DNA of 39,598 nucleotides from an uncultured Bacteroides sp. (GCA_949296855.1 CASFRN010000052.1:1-39598); one strand, 5' to 3'. Shown: positions 17,073-25,810, counted from the first letter of the stretch. Notes: a model not told the origin generated them from the sequence alone. A program made the numbers and translations.

Positions 17073-17891
17073 ATGAAGAAATATGTTTCTTTTTTCTTAT
17101 TAGCATGCTGCGCATGTCTGCCAGACATGCTGATGGCACAACGCATCAAAGGAAGCGACACCGTACTTCCGCTCACTCAAGAATTATCGGAAATGTACAT
17201 GAAAAAGAACCCCTCTGCCACAGTGACCGTAACAGGAGGAGGCAGCGGTGTAGGAATTTCAGCTTTGCTCGACGGAACGACCGACTTGGCCATGGCATCC
17301 CGAAAGATTAAGTTCAGCGAGAAGATGAAGATGAAACAGGCAAAGCATGAGCCTTGCGAATACATCGTGGCTTACGATGCGTTGGCAGTTATTGTCAACC
17401 CTCAAAATCCCGTGAAACAGCTCACACGCGAACAGTTGGAAGACATCTTCCGCGGTAAAATCACCAACTGGAAAGAAGTGGGAGGCGAAGACGCGCGCAT
17501 CGTAGTTTATTCACGCGAAACGTCTTCGGGCACCTACGAGTTCTTCAAAGAAAGCGTCCTGCATAATAAGAATTACATGAGCAGTGTACTTTCTATGCCC
17601 GCCACGGGTGCCATCATCCAGTCGGTACGCCAGACCAAAGGCGCCATCGGCTATGTAGGCTTGGCTTACCTGAATCCATACGTAAAAGCAATTGCCGTAT
17701 CCTACGACCAAGGCAAACATTATGTCTACCCTTCGGTAGAAAGCGCAACCCGGAAAGAATACCCCATTGTCCGTCCGTTGTATTATTACTACGACAAATC
17801 AAACGAAAAGAACGTCATGCCTTTCCTCAACTTCACCACTTCGCCAGAAGGACAAGCCAAGACATTGGACTTGGGATTCATTCCCCGCTAA
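17073..17891 (+). CDS. pstS: Phosphate ABC transporter substrate-binding protein PstS
   Basis: PstS captures phosphate in the periplasm for the PstCAB importer. The 272-residue protein has a signal peptide (about 1-22, cut after MAQ) and the two-lobed binding-protein fold. Visible ligand-loop motifs are KGSDTV (26-31), GGGSGVG (55-61), ASRK, and SRETSSGTY (147-155). It lacks a lipobox, so it should be soluble. It heads the operon directly behind the Pho-box-like promoter; pstC follows after 43 nt. Residues 110-150 closely match a segment inside PstC. Confidence 0.95.
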   Translation: MKKYVSFFLLACCACLPDMLMAQRIKGSDTVLPLTQELSEMYMKKNPSATVTVTGGGSGVGISALLDGTTDLAMASRKIKFSEKMKMKQAKHEPCEYIVAYDALAVIVNPQNPVKQLTREQLEDIFRGKITNWKEVGGEDARIVVYSRETSSGTYEFFKESVLHNKNYMSSVLSMPATGAIIQSVRQTKGAIGYVGLAYLNPYVKAIAVSYDQGKHYVYPSVESATRKEYPIVRPLYYYYDKSNEKNVMPFLNFTTSPEGQAKTLDLGFIPR

Positions 17892-17934
17892 TCGTAACAC
17901 ATAACATAGGTATATATAATAAGGTATATAGAAT

Positions 17935-19128
17935 ATGAAAAGATTGATTGATAACATCGCACGGTATATACTTACCGTGAGCGGGTTTACCACCAGCGTG
18001 GTCATCCTGCTGATTATCGGCTTCCTGTTCAAGGAAGCGGTAGGCCTCTTCAACAATCCCATCGTAGAAGACGGATATGTCTTGGCGCTCAACAAGGATA
18101 ATGATGTGAAAAAGCTGAGCGCACAGCAAATCAAGAACATCTTCGATGAGGAAATCACCAACTGGAAAGAAGTGGGCGGAAAGGATATGCCCATCACCGT
18201 ATTCCGCTTGGAAGACCTTGACAAGCATTACACGGAAGAAGAATTAGGAGCGGAATACGAATTTGCCGGCGCTAAAATCGCCGAACAGATTTACCAGACT
18301 CCAGGCATTGTCGCATACGTTCCCGACGTATTGATGGAAGGGCAAAAAGACATCCATTACATCGAGCGGCAGAACATCCCCGTAAAAGATGTCGTATTAG
18401 GCAACGAATGGTTCCCGACGGCAACACCCTCCCCTATCTTTGGCATCCTTCCGCTAATTGGCGGTACGTTATGGGTCAGTTTCTTCGCTATCCTCATCGC
18501 CTTGCCCTTCGGATTGGCAATTTCCATTTATTTAGCCGAAGTGGCGAACGAAAAGACCCGCAAGTTCTTGAAACCGATTATCGAATTGCTGAACGGCATT
18601 CCTTCGGTAGTCTACGGTTTCTTCGGGTTGGCGGTCATCGTGCCCTTCCTTCAACAGACATTCAATCTGCCCGTAGGTGAATCAGGCTTGGCTGGCAGCT
18701 TGGTGCTTGCCATCATGGCATTGCCTACCATCATCACCGTAGGCGAAGATGCCATGCGCAGTTGTCCGCGGAATATGCGCGAAGCCAGTCTGGCTTTAGG
18801 AGCGACCCAATGGCAAACTATTTACAAAGTAGTGATTCCCTTCTCCATATCCGGCATCACTTCGGGCATTGTACTTGGCATCGGGCGTGCCATCGGCGAG
18901 ACTATGGCAGTACTGATGGTGACGGGAAATGCGGCAGTCATGCCTCACAGCATCTTGGAACCTTTGCGTACCATTCCCGCAACCATTGCAGCCGAATTGG
19001 GCGAAGCTCCTGCAGGAGGCGCGCATTACCAGTCACTCTTTTTATTAGGTGTCATCCTCTTTTTCATCACTTTAATTATTAACTCTTGCGTAGAAATCGT
19101 ATCTTCACGCAACAAATTCAAGAAATAA
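17935..19128 (+). CDS. pstC: Phosphate permease PstC with embedded PstS-like segment
   Basis: PstC forms half of the phosphate channel. The C-terminal part (about 165-397) is a standard permease with several membrane segments and an EAA-type loop (REASLALGATQWQT). The protein is 397 residues, well above the approximately 320 of E. coli PstC, because a periplasmic segment (about 45-150) lies between membrane segment 1 (about 13-33) and the permease core. Residues 52-90 match PstS 110-148 at about half of positions (shared ITNWKEVGG), and 114-128 (IAEQIYQTPGIVAYV) match PstS 181-195 (IIQSVRQTKGAIGYV). The PstS phosphate loop SRETSSGT is not conserved (RLEDLDKHY). pstA follows after 3 nt. Confidence 0.93.
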   Translation: MKRLIDNIARYILTVSGFTTSVVILLIIGFLFKEAVGLFNNPIVEDGYVLALNKDNDVKKLSAQQIKNIFDEEITNWKEVGGKDMPITVFRLEDLDKHYTEEELGAEYEFAGAKIAEQIYQTPGIVAYVPDVLMEGQKDIHYIERQNIPVKDVVLGNEWFPTATPSPIFGILPLIGGTLWVSFFAILIALPFGLAISIYLAEVANEKTRKFLKPIIELLNGIPSVVYGFFGLAVIVPFLQQTFNLPVGESGLAGSLVLAIMALPTIITVGEDAMRSCPRNMREASLALGATQWQTIYKVVIPFSISGITSGIVLGIGRAIGETMAVLMVTGNAAVMPHSILEPLRTIPATIAAELGEAPAGGAHYQSLFLLGVILFFITLIINSCVEIVSSRNKFKK

Positions 19129-19131
19129 GCC

Positions 19132-20016
19132 ATGGCAGTAGAAATTGATTCGTCTTACATGAAGCGGAAAAAAGGCATCCAGAAAGGGATGTTCGTCTGC
19201 TTCCGCATACTGAGCTATTTCATCGCGGCGGTGCTGTTCTACATCTTGGGATTCATCATCGTGAAAGGCATCAGCGTCATCAACTGGGATTTCCTTACCC
19301 AAGCGCCTACCGACGGCATGACCAAGGGAGGTATCTGGCCCGCTATCGTAGGTACGTTCTACCTGATGATAGGAAGCGCCCTATTCTCTTTCCCCGTAGG
19401 CGTAATGAGCGGCATCTACATGAACGAATATGCGCCGAAAGGCAAAGTGGTGAACTTCATCCGCACCATGACAAACAACTTGGCTGGCATCCCGTCTATC
19501 GTGTTCGGCCTGTTCGGTATGGCGTTCTTCGTCAATTACCTGGAGTTCGGCGACAGCATCATTGCCGGCTCGCTCACGTTGGGTCTGCTGGCATTGCCGA
19601 TTGTCATCCGCACTACCGAAGAAGCGTTTAAAGACATCCCCACCAGCTATCGGGAAGGAAGCCTGGCACTGGGAGCTACCAAGGCACAGACCATTTGGAA
19701 AGTGTTGCTGCCGATGGCGATGCCCCGCATCATCACGGGATTGATTCTTTCATTGGGACGTGTGTCGGGCGAAACAGCTCCTATCCTCTTTACGTGTGCA
19801 GCCTACTTCTTGCCGAAACTGCCCGCAAGCGTCTTCGACCAATGTATGGCACTGCCTTATCACTTGTATGTCATCGCCACCAGCGGTACCGACATCGAAG
19901 CACAGACTCCTATCGCTTACGGTACGGCTTTTGTGCTGATAGTCATCGTATTGATTATGAACCTGCTGGCAAACTACATCCGCAAATATTTCGAAAACAA
20001 ACTAAAATCAAAATAA
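19132..20016 (+). CDS. pstA: Phosphate permease PstA
   Basis: PstA is the second half of the phosphate channel. The 294-residue protein has about six membrane segments and the EAA loop motif [15 protein letters not shown] where PstB docks, followed by [17 protein letters not shown]. The start ATG at 19132 is only 3 nt after the pstC stop, so translation is coupled. Length is normal for the family and no insertion like that of PstC is seen. Confidence 0.95.
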   Translation: MAVEIDSSYMKRKKGIQKGMFVCFRILSYFIAAVLFYILGFIIVKGISVINWDFLTQAPTDGMTKGGIWPAIVGTFYLMIGSALFSFPVGVMSGIYMNEYAPKGKVVNFIRTMTNNLAGIPSIVFGLFGMAFFVNYLEFGDSIIAGSLTLGLLALPIVIRTTEEAFKDIPTSYREGSLALGATKAQTIWKVLLPMAMPRIITGLILSLGRVSGETAPILFTCAAYFLPKLPASVFDQCMALPYHLYVIATSGTDIEAQTPIAYGTAFVLIVIVLIMNLLANYIRKYFENKLKSK

Positions 20017-20036
20017 CACACATCATCGTCATCTGT

Positions 20037-20789
20037 ATGAATAAGATTGAAGCTAAAAACGTAGATTTCTATTACGGCGACTTCCATGCGCTGAAGAACA
20101 TCAATATTATTATCCCCAACAATGAGGTAGTAGCTTTTATCGGTCCTTCCGGATGTGGCAAATCAACTTTCCTGCGCTTGTTCAACCGCATGAACGATTT
20201 GATTCCGGGCACCCGGCTGACAGGAGAAATAGACATTGACGGACGGAACATTTACGACCCGTCGGTCAATGTAGACATCTTACGTAAGAATGTGGGCATG
20301 GTGTTCCAACGCCCTAACCCGTTTCCGAAAAGCATCTTCGAAAATGTAGCATACGGCTTGCGGGTAAACGGAATCAAGGACAAAGACTTCATCACCGAAC
20401 GTGTGGAAACCGCACTGAAAGGCGCCGCTTTGTGGAACGAAGTAAAAGACAAGCTGAAAGCTTCGGCTTACGACCTCTCCGGCGGACAACAGCAACGTCT
20501 GTGCATCGCTCGTGCCATGGCGGTGGAACCTTCAGTCCTGCTGATGGACGAACCCGCTTCGGCACTCGACCCTATCTCGACTTCGAAAATCGAGGAACTG
20601 ATTTGCGAACTGAGTGCGCAGACCACGGTAGTCATCGTGACCCACAGCATGCAGCAGGCTGCCCGTGTGAGCAACAAGACCGCTTTCTTCTACATGGGCG
20701 AAATGGTGGAATACGGTGAAACAAAGAAAATCTTCACCAGCCCCGACAAGGAAGCAACTCAGAATTACATCACGGGACGTTTCGGATAA
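20037..20789 (+). CDS. pstB: Phosphate ABC transporter ATPase PstB
   Basis: PstB powers phosphate import at the inner face of the membrane. The 250-residue protein has Walker [11 protein letters not shown]-loop region [11 protein letters not shown], signature LSGGQQQR, Walker [13 protein letters not shown], and the H-loop THSM. The frame is open upstream to 19695 inside pstA, but the ATG at 20037 ([14 protein letters not shown]) gives the normal length and lies 20 nt after the pstA stop. Confidence 0.97.
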   Translation: MNKIEAKNVDFYYGDFHALKNINIIIPNNEVVAFIGPSGCGKSTFLRLFNRMNDLIPGTRLTGEIDIDGRNIYDPSVNVDILRKNVGMVFQRPNPFPKSIFENVAYGLRVNGIKDKDFITERVETALKGAALWNEVKDKLKASAYDLSGGQQQRLCIARAMAVEPSVLLMDEPASALDPISTSKIEELICELSAQTTVVIVTHSMQQAARVSNKTAFFYMGEMVEYGETKKIFTSPDKEATQNYITGRFG

Positions 20790-20810
20790 ACTTGTTTATA
20801 ATAATATGGA

Positions 20811-20905
20811 AAAACGCAGATTAACACAGATTTTCGCAGATTACAAATCAAAAATAATCCTCTGCGAAAGAATAATCCGCGTTAATCTGCGATAATCCGC
20901 GTTTT
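20811..20905. repeat. Imperfect inverted repeat of CGCAGATTA/CGCGGATTA units between pstB and phoU
   Basis: The left arm (20811-20840) has AAAACGCAGATTA and TTTTCGCAGA. The right arm (20861-20905), read backwards, gives AAAACGCGGATTA and CTTTCGCAGA, with one additional CGCAGATTA-type unit. The RNA would fold into a long bulged stem, which could stabilise the pst message or reduce readthrough into phoU. Confidence 0.65.
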
Positions 20906-20938
20906 ATCATTAACTTTAACTCATAATTAAAAACGAAT

Positions 20939-21634
20939 ATGGTAAAATTTGTAGAAAACGAACTTCTCAACATCAAGACAGAAGTAAACGATATGTGGCA
21001 GTTGGTTTACCAGCAACTGGACAATGCCTATAAATCCGTATTAAATGTCGATATGGAACTTGCCGACAAAGTCATCTTGCGCGAAAAGCGTGTCAACGCC
21101 TTCGAACTGCGCATCGACAGCGACATCGAAGACTTCATCGCTCTCTATAATCCGGTAGCCGTAGACTTGCGCTTCGCACTCGCCATGCTGAAAATCAACA
21201 CCAACCTGGAACGTATCGGCGACTATGCCGACAGCATCGCGCGCTTCGTTATCCGCACCGAACTGAAGCCCGAAAACAAAGCTTTATTTGCAGAACTGCA
21301 ATTGGAAGATATGTTCGACATGGTGTTGCACATGCTCAGCACCACTTACGATGCCTTGCAGAAACAAGACATCAGCCTTGCCAAATCTATTTTCGACAAA
21401 GACGAAACACTGGACATCCTGAACAAGAATGCCATCGAAACCTTGGCAACATACGCCCACGAACATCCCGAGGAAATCAAGTTGTGCCTGGAAATAGCGG
21501 GCATCTTCCGCAAACTGGAACGTGCAGGCGACCACATCAACAACCTCGCCGAAGAAACCGTGTTCTACATCGATGCCGAAGTGTTGAAACACCACAAGTC
21601 TATGATGGCGGCGGAAGAAGAAGCAAATAGTTAA
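20939..21634 (+). CDS. phoU: Phosphate signalling protein PhoU
   Basis: PhoU links the Pst importer to the phosphate sensor kinase and keeps the Pho response off when phosphate is plentiful. The 231-residue, all-helical protein contains two PhoU repeats (about 15-105 and 120-210), each with an E/DxxxD metal-binding motif in a helix (NLERIGDYADSIARF and KLERAGDHINNLAEE). It is the last gene of the pst cluster, separated from pstB by the 149-nt repeat gap, and its stop codon lies within the arm of a perfect terminator hairpin. Confidence 0.96.
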   Translation: MVKFVENELLNIKTEVNDMWQLVYQQLDNAYKSVLNVDMELADKVILREKRVNAFELRIDSDIEDFIALYNPVAVDLRFALAMLKINTNLERIGDYADSIARFVIRTELKPENKALFAELQLEDMFDMVLHMLSTTYDALQKQDISLAKSIFDKDETLDILNKNAIETLATYAHEHPEEIKLCLEIAGIFRKLERAGDHINNLAEETVFYIDAEVLKHHKSMMAAEEEANS

Positions 21635-21716
21635 TAGTTAATAATTAACAGTTAATAGTGGAGGAGAACGATGTCAATCATTCCACTATTAACTGTTAAT
21701 TATTAACTATTAACTA
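21628..21716. terminator. Perfect 35-bp hairpin joining the stop codons of phoU and lutC
   Basis: Arms 21628-21662 and 21682-21716 are perfectly complementary around a 19-nt loop. The left arm contains the phoU stop (21632-21634) and the right arm contains the lutC stop (21714-21716). The arms are built from repeated TTAATA-type units (AGTTAATAGTTAAT...). It acts as a bidirectional terminator for two convergent operons. Confidence 0.85.
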
Positions 21717-22328
21717 CAAAAGAATAACCGTCACGCTGCGCGGGCCGTGCGCTCCCATCACCAAAGCCTGTTCAATATCTGCGGTCTTCGACGGTCCAGA
21801 AACGAACACTCCATAACCGTACTCGCCTGTATCGATACGCTTGTAAGCCTCGTGCATGTTATTGACTAAGTTCTTCCGGTCGAGCAAGACAACCAAGGCT
21901 TCGGATATGAAATACACCGCACGCTGCTCTACATCCTGCTGCAACCATACCGCCCCGTTCTCGCATACGCCGATACGTCCGTCCACAACCGCAAGGTCTG
22001 TACCGTCCAATTCTGCTGGACTTGCCACATCATCGGGATGAAAAGTGGCACACGTTATCAGCTGGATTTTCTCTCCCGTTGCCACTTCCTTCATATTCGA
22101 AGCTACCCGCTTGGCATTCGGGTAACGGCTCTTTATCACTTCGTTGATATCGTCTTCCGAAGTCAGCACTACCGCCTCACCTCCCATTTGCTTCATGATA
22201 GCGCAAAACTGGGCTACCTTATCCGGATAAGTCAAGGCATTCTCTTCCAGTTCCGCCAAGTCGGGACGCTCATAGCGCACCCGCGTATTGCGGCGGATAT
22301 TCTGCAATATGTCTTCTCTACTGCTCAT
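21714..22328 (-). CDS. lutC: LutC/YkgG-like LUD domain protein
   Basis: LutC belongs to the three-protein lactate oxidation system (LutABC/LldEFG) that converts L-lactate to pyruvate. The 204-residue protein is a single LUD domain (DUF162), with GRIGVCENGAVW and FVSGPSKTADIEQALVMGAHGP motifs near the end. The last is the typical LUD tail. It follows lutB on the same strand but after a 172-nt gap filled with repeats, so it may be less strongly coupled than lutA-lutB. Confidence 0.92.
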   Translation of the reverse strand: MSSREDILQNIRRNTRVRYERPDLAELEENALTYPDKVAQFCAIMKQMGGEAVVLTSEDDINEVIKSRYPNAKRVASNMKEVATGEKIQLITCATFHPDDVASPAELDGTDLAVVDGRIGVCENGAVWLQQDVEQRAVYFISEALVVLLDRKNLVNNMHEAYKRIDTGEYGYGVFVSGPSKTADIEQALVMGAHGPRSVTVILL

Positions 22329-22355
22329 TGCTTATTTTGTTTATTGGCTTTTCAA

Positions 22356-22486
22356 CACAGATTACACAGATTAAATCAATATTAGCGATTTATTATTTTA
22401 TGAATATCCGCATTTTACCTCTACATGGCTGTTTATGGACACTCTTCATTCCTCATTCTTAATTTATTTAATCTGTGCAATCTGTG
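22356..22486. repeat. CACAGATT inverted repeat pair between lutC and lutB with nested partial element
   Basis: The 21-mers at 22356-22376 and 22466-22486 are inverted copies with one mismatch (CACAGATTACACAGATTAAAT type). Between them, 22401-22434 begins with TGAATATCCGCA and, read on the minus strand, contains AACAGCCATGTAG, the same blocks as the palindromic element at 10921-11049. No gene is seen in this 172-nt gap. Confidence 0.7.
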
Positions 22487-22500
22487 GTGAAAAACAGAAA

Positions 22501-23865
22501 TCACACTTTCCCTTTCTTCCACATCTCGTTAAAACTTTCTTTGGCGAATGTGGGCATCTCGTGCTCTTTGCCCCAGTCATTCAAGCCGTTGTATACCATC
22601 CAGCGGGGAAAAGCATTCACCCATTTAGCTTTACGTAAAGCCAAGTTAAACAATTCCGGATGCTCCATCAAGAACTTCATGCCGCCCGACATCAGTTTCT
22701 TCTCGCTGCTCGCCACACCCAAGCCGTCCAGCTTCTGACGCCAACGGTAAATCTGGTCTGCCAAATCCACCTTAGCCGGACACACGTTCTGGCAAGAATG
22801 ACACAACGAACATGCCGACACATTATCATAATAATGCAAAGGAGCCTTCAGCATACCGAGGTTGATGCCGATAGGTCCGGGTATGAAATAAGTGTACGAA
22901 TAACCTCCCGAACGGCGGTACACCGGACACGTATTCATGCACGCTCCGCATCGCAGGCAATTCAAGGTCTTCACGTGCTCGGGGTCGGCAAGTATCTGGC
23001 TTCTGCCGTTATCCACGATGACGATATGCAATTCCCCTCCCTTACGCGGCTTGCGGTAATGCGAAGTGTATGAAGTAATGGGCTGCCCCGTACCCGAACG
23101 GGCTAACAAGCGGGTGAATACCCCCAAGGCTTCACGGTCGGGCACAATTTTTTCCAGCCCGAATGCCGTAATCTGCAATTTAGGCTGAGAAGTGCCCATA
23201 TCCGCATTGCCTTCGTTGGTGCACACCACACATTCGCCCGTAGAAGCCACGGCAAAGTTGGCGCCCGTCATGGCCGCTTCGGCATGAATGAACTTCTGGC
23301 GCAGGTTCTTCCGTGCGGCATGGGTCAAATACGTTTGGTCGTTATTGCCCGGCTCGGTGCCCATCTCGCGCACAAAGAGTTCACCTATCTCCTCTTTCTT
23401 GATATGAATGGCTGGCATCACAATGTGGCTGGGTTTCTTATGCATCAACTGAAGGATGCGCTCTCCCAAGTCACTTTCTACGACTTCGATGCCTTTTTCT
23501 TCCAAATACTCGTTCAGCCCGCATTCTTCCGCCAGCATCGACTTGCTCTTGATGAAATGCTTCACCTGATGCCCGTTGAGGATGTTATAGATAATCTTGC
23601 AATATTCCTCGGCGTCTTTTGCCCAATAGACGTATGCCCCATTGGCAAGCGCGTTTTTCTCAAACTCCTGCAACAATTGGTCCAAATGGCTGTTGCTATA
23701 CATTTTCAAGGCACACGCCGCGTCGCGCAGCTGCTCCCATTCGGGAACTTCCTTGCTCATTTTGTCCCGTTTGGCACGAACCATCCACAACGTTTCATCG
23801 TGCCATGCCGCCATGTCCTTATTCTTCAAGAACTCTCCGGCTGCTTTCGAATGTTTCGTACTCAT
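22501..23865 (-). CDS. lutB: LutB/YkgF-like iron-sulfur protein
   Basis: LutB is the iron-sulfur subunit of the L-lactate oxidation system. The 454-residue protein has an N-terminal LUD domain (about 1-290; HIVIVDNGRSQILADPE region) followed by two [4Fe-4S] motifs: Cys303, 306, 309, 313 (CLRCGACMNTCP) and Cys352, 355, 358, 362 (CSLCHSCQNVCP). A helical C-terminal tail (about 380-454) completes it. Its ATG overlaps the lutA stop by 4 nt. No membrane segments; it should be cytoplasmic. Confidence 0.95.
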   Translation of the reverse strand: MSTKHSKAAGEFLKNKDMAAWHDETLWMVRAKRDKMSKEVPEWEQLRDAACALKMYSNSHLDQLLQEFEKNALANGAYVYWAKDAEEYCKIIYNILNGHQVKHFIKSKSMLAEECGLNEYLEEKGIEVVESDLGERILQLMHKKPSHIVMPAIHIKKEEIGELFVREMGTEPGNNDQTYLTHAARKNLRQKFIHAEAAMTGANFAVASTGECVVCTNEGNADMGTSQPKLQITAFGLEKIVPDREALGVFTRLLARSGTGQPITSYTSHYRKPRKGGELHIVIVDNGRSQILADPEHVKTLNCLRCGACMNTCPVYRRSGGYSYTYFIPGPIGINLGMLKAPLHYYDNVSACSLCHSCQNVCPAKVDLADQIYRWRQKLDGLGVASSEKKLMSGGMKFLMEHPELFNLALRKAKWVNAFPRWMVYNGLNDWGKEHEMPTFAKESFNEMWKKGKV

Positions 23866-24602
23866 AATCCTGCCGCTAAAATTTGAACAATATGAATGGT
23901 CTTGATAGGCAGACGGTCACGTTCGATAATGCCCGTCTGGTGCATCAGGCACGAACTGTCCGCCCCTACGATGTATTCGGCTCCCGTATCGATATGCCGC
24001 TGCACCTTGTCGCGTCCCATGCGTCCCGACACATCGTGCTCTTCTACGGCAAACATACCCCCGAATCCGCAGCACTCGTCCGGACGTTCCGGTTCTACAA
24101 TCTCGATGTCCTTCACCAGCGACAACAAGTCGCGCAACTTATTATAATAAGGTATGTTCAATTCGCTGGGCGAAGAAAGATGCATCAGGCGCACACCGTG
24201 GCAACTGTTCTGGATGCTGACCTTATGCGGGAACGATGCCGCAATCGAAATGGGCTTCACCACATCGTGGATAAACTCGCAAATATCATAAATCTTCCCT
24301 TCGCTGGCACACCGGTGCGGCTCTTCCGCCAGCAGGTTCCCATAATGGTCGCGCACGAACACCACACAACTCGCCGAAGGGCCTACGATATAATCGTAAC
24401 GCTCAAACAAACGGTCGAAACGTTTTGCCAGTTCCTTGGCTTCTCCTTCAAATCCCGCGTTCGCCATCGGCTGCCCGCAACAAGTCTGGTCCAGCGGATA
24501 ATCCACATCCACACCCAAACTCTTCAGCAGCTTATACGAAGCCACCCCCACTTCGGGATAGACCGCATTGATGTAACAAGGGATAAACAATCCTACTTTC
24601 AT
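23862..24602 (-). CDS. lutA: LutA/YkgE-like cysteine-rich (CCG) protein
   Basis: LutA is the third part of the lactate oxidation system, related to heterodisulfide-reductase subunits that carry noncubane clusters. The 246-residue protein has two CCG domains: QTCCGQPMANAG (Cys41-42) with SASC near 78, and NSCHG, ECCGFGGMFA, and SSCLMHQTG in the second half. It is the first gene of the lut set. The -7 box at 24631-24638 gives a leader of about 20 nt. Confidence 0.95.
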   Translation of the reverse strand: MKVGLFIPCYINAVYPEVGVASYKLLKSLGVDVDYPLDQTCCGQPMANAGFEGEAKELAKRFDRLFERYDYIVGPSASCVVFVRDHYGNLLAEEPHRCASEGKIYDICEFIHDVVKPISIAASFPHKVSIQNSCHGVRLMHLSSPSELNIPYYNKLRDLLSLVKDIEIVEPERPDECCGFGGMFAVEEHDVSGRMGRDKVQRHIDTGAEYIVGADSSCLMHQTGIIERDRLPIKTIHIVQILAAGL

Positions 24603-24630
24603 GCTTTTCTCATTTAGTTTTTATCACGAG

Positions 24631-24638
24631 CAAAGTTA
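24631..24638 (-). promoter_or_regulatory. Probable -7 box of the lut operon
   Basis: On the minus strand 24638-24631 reads TAACTTTG, matching the TAnnTTTG consensus, 28 nt before the lutA ATG. The -33 position is not convincing, so an activator may be needed. Confidence 0.5.
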
Positions 24639-24756
24639 CTTCATATTCTTGAATAAACGAAGATTCTTCACGAATTATAGCAAAACAAGTTTGAGGAATG
24701 TCCCGAATATCCCTAAGAGCCTGCTTAAATTTTCCGATATTTTGACATCACTCCGT

Positions 24757-25782
24757 TTACAATGCCTCTATTTCTTCTACACTAAGCCCGGTGCCCTTCG
24801 CTATAATATCGACAGAAACGCCCAAATGTTTCAAATTCTGTGCAGCCTCCAATCTACCTTCTTTTATTCCTTCTTTTATTCCTTCTTTTATTCCTTCTTT
24901 TATTCCTTCCTTTATTCCTTTTTCTCTTCCTTCCTTTATTCCTTTTTCTCTTCCTTCACGAATCCCCCTTTCTCTTCCTTCTCGCATCGCATTCTCTACT
25001 TTCTCCTGCATGTCCTCCTCGTAAATCCGGCTGACGTAGAAGCGGTCTACCGCCTTGTCATACGCCACCCGGTTCGCTTCCGATAAGTTAGCCACGGCTG
25101 CCAGCCGTTCCAGATGCTTGAATACCTGTTCCTTCAGCGCATCCGGCATTCTGTCCCATTCGTTCATATTCTTCAGTGCATAGATTAGTTTGTCATACAA
25201 TGTCTCGCATTCCTCCAACCGCTTGGTGAAGTAAGGGAACTGCAAGTATATCTGCCGGAAATGCGGATTCACCACCCTTCCGTTCTCACGGTCGGCAACC
25301 ACCGTATCCGTACGGAATTTAGCCTCCAGCTTCGGTTCCTTGAAGTTCATCAGGAATATCCCGTATACTGTAGACAGCTTGTAGCGGTCTCCGTAACGGG
25401 GCTGTGGTTCACCCACTATGTCAGACATGCCACTCCCGTTTGCCGGCAAGTCCACTTCGTCCGTCACGGAACGCTCTATCAGCCGGCTGATAGCACGGCA
25501 CACGTAGTACAGCGTGCGGTCAAGAAAATTACTGTGCCACCGGTTCTGCATCTCCACGATGATGTATTCCCCGCTCGAAGTCAGGCAATACAGGTCGAAG
25601 ATAATCCCCCGGTCGTTCACGTTGTCCGAATTGTCCTCCTTGTCAATAAACGTCAGGTCTTCGATGTGATGCTCACCCGCCAGCAGCTCGTTCAGCAGGG
25701 TGATGAGCAGTTCCTTGCTGGCGGGTTGCCCGAAGATTATCTTGAAACCGATATCCGTAAACGGGTTTACAAAATGAGCCAT
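24757..25782 (-). CDS. Rpn/PD-(D/E)XK nuclease family 'transposase' protein
   Basis: Proteins of this family have a PD-(D/E)XK nuclease core related to recombination-promoting nucleases (Rpn). They are annotated as transposases, but in E. coli some act in toxin-antitoxin-like phage defence. The 341-residue protein has the typical start MAHFVNPFTDIGFKIIFG, a likely catalytic core around FDLYCLTSSGEYIIVEMQN (D...ExQ), and a C-terminal tract of (GIKE)n repeats, then an LGVSVDIIAKGTGLSVEEIEAL helical tail. The start at 25782 is chosen by the family; ATG 25806 is possible. The ATG at 25821 lies upstream of transcription. Confidence 0.85.
   Translation of the reverse strand: MAHFVNPFTDIGFKIIFGQPASKELLITLLNELLAGEHHIEDLTFIDKEDNSDNVNDRGIIFDLYCLTSSGEYIIVEMQNRWHSNFLDRTLYYVCRAISRLIERSVTDEVDLPANGSGMSDIVGEPQPRYGDRYKLSTVYGIFLMNFKEPKLEAKFRTDTVVADRENGRVVNPHFRQIYLQFPYFTKRLEECETLYDKLIYALKNMNEWDRMPDALKEQVFKHLERLAAVANLSEANRVAYDKAVDRFYVSRIYEEDMQEKVENAMREGRERGIREGREKGIKEGREKGIKEGIKEGIKEGIKEGIKEGRLEAAQNLKHLGVSVDIIAKGTGLSVEEIEAL
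24862..24960. repeat. 12-bp tandem repeat inside the left nuclease gene
   Basis: The unit TTCTTTTATTCC (plus strand) is repeated in tandem with about four near-perfect copies and several diverged ones. It encodes Gly-Ile-Lys-Glu on the minus strand. Because 12 is a multiple of three, changes in copy number keep the frame. The result is a helical spacer of variable length between the nuclease core and the C-terminal tail. Confidence 0.8.
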
Positions 25783-25810
25783 ATATTTATAGGTGTTTCT
25801 TTTCATGCAC

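Noticed and set aside
24862-25000. CRISPR-like repeat array
   Set aside because: The 12-bp units are contiguous with no spacers and lie in frame inside a protein gene.
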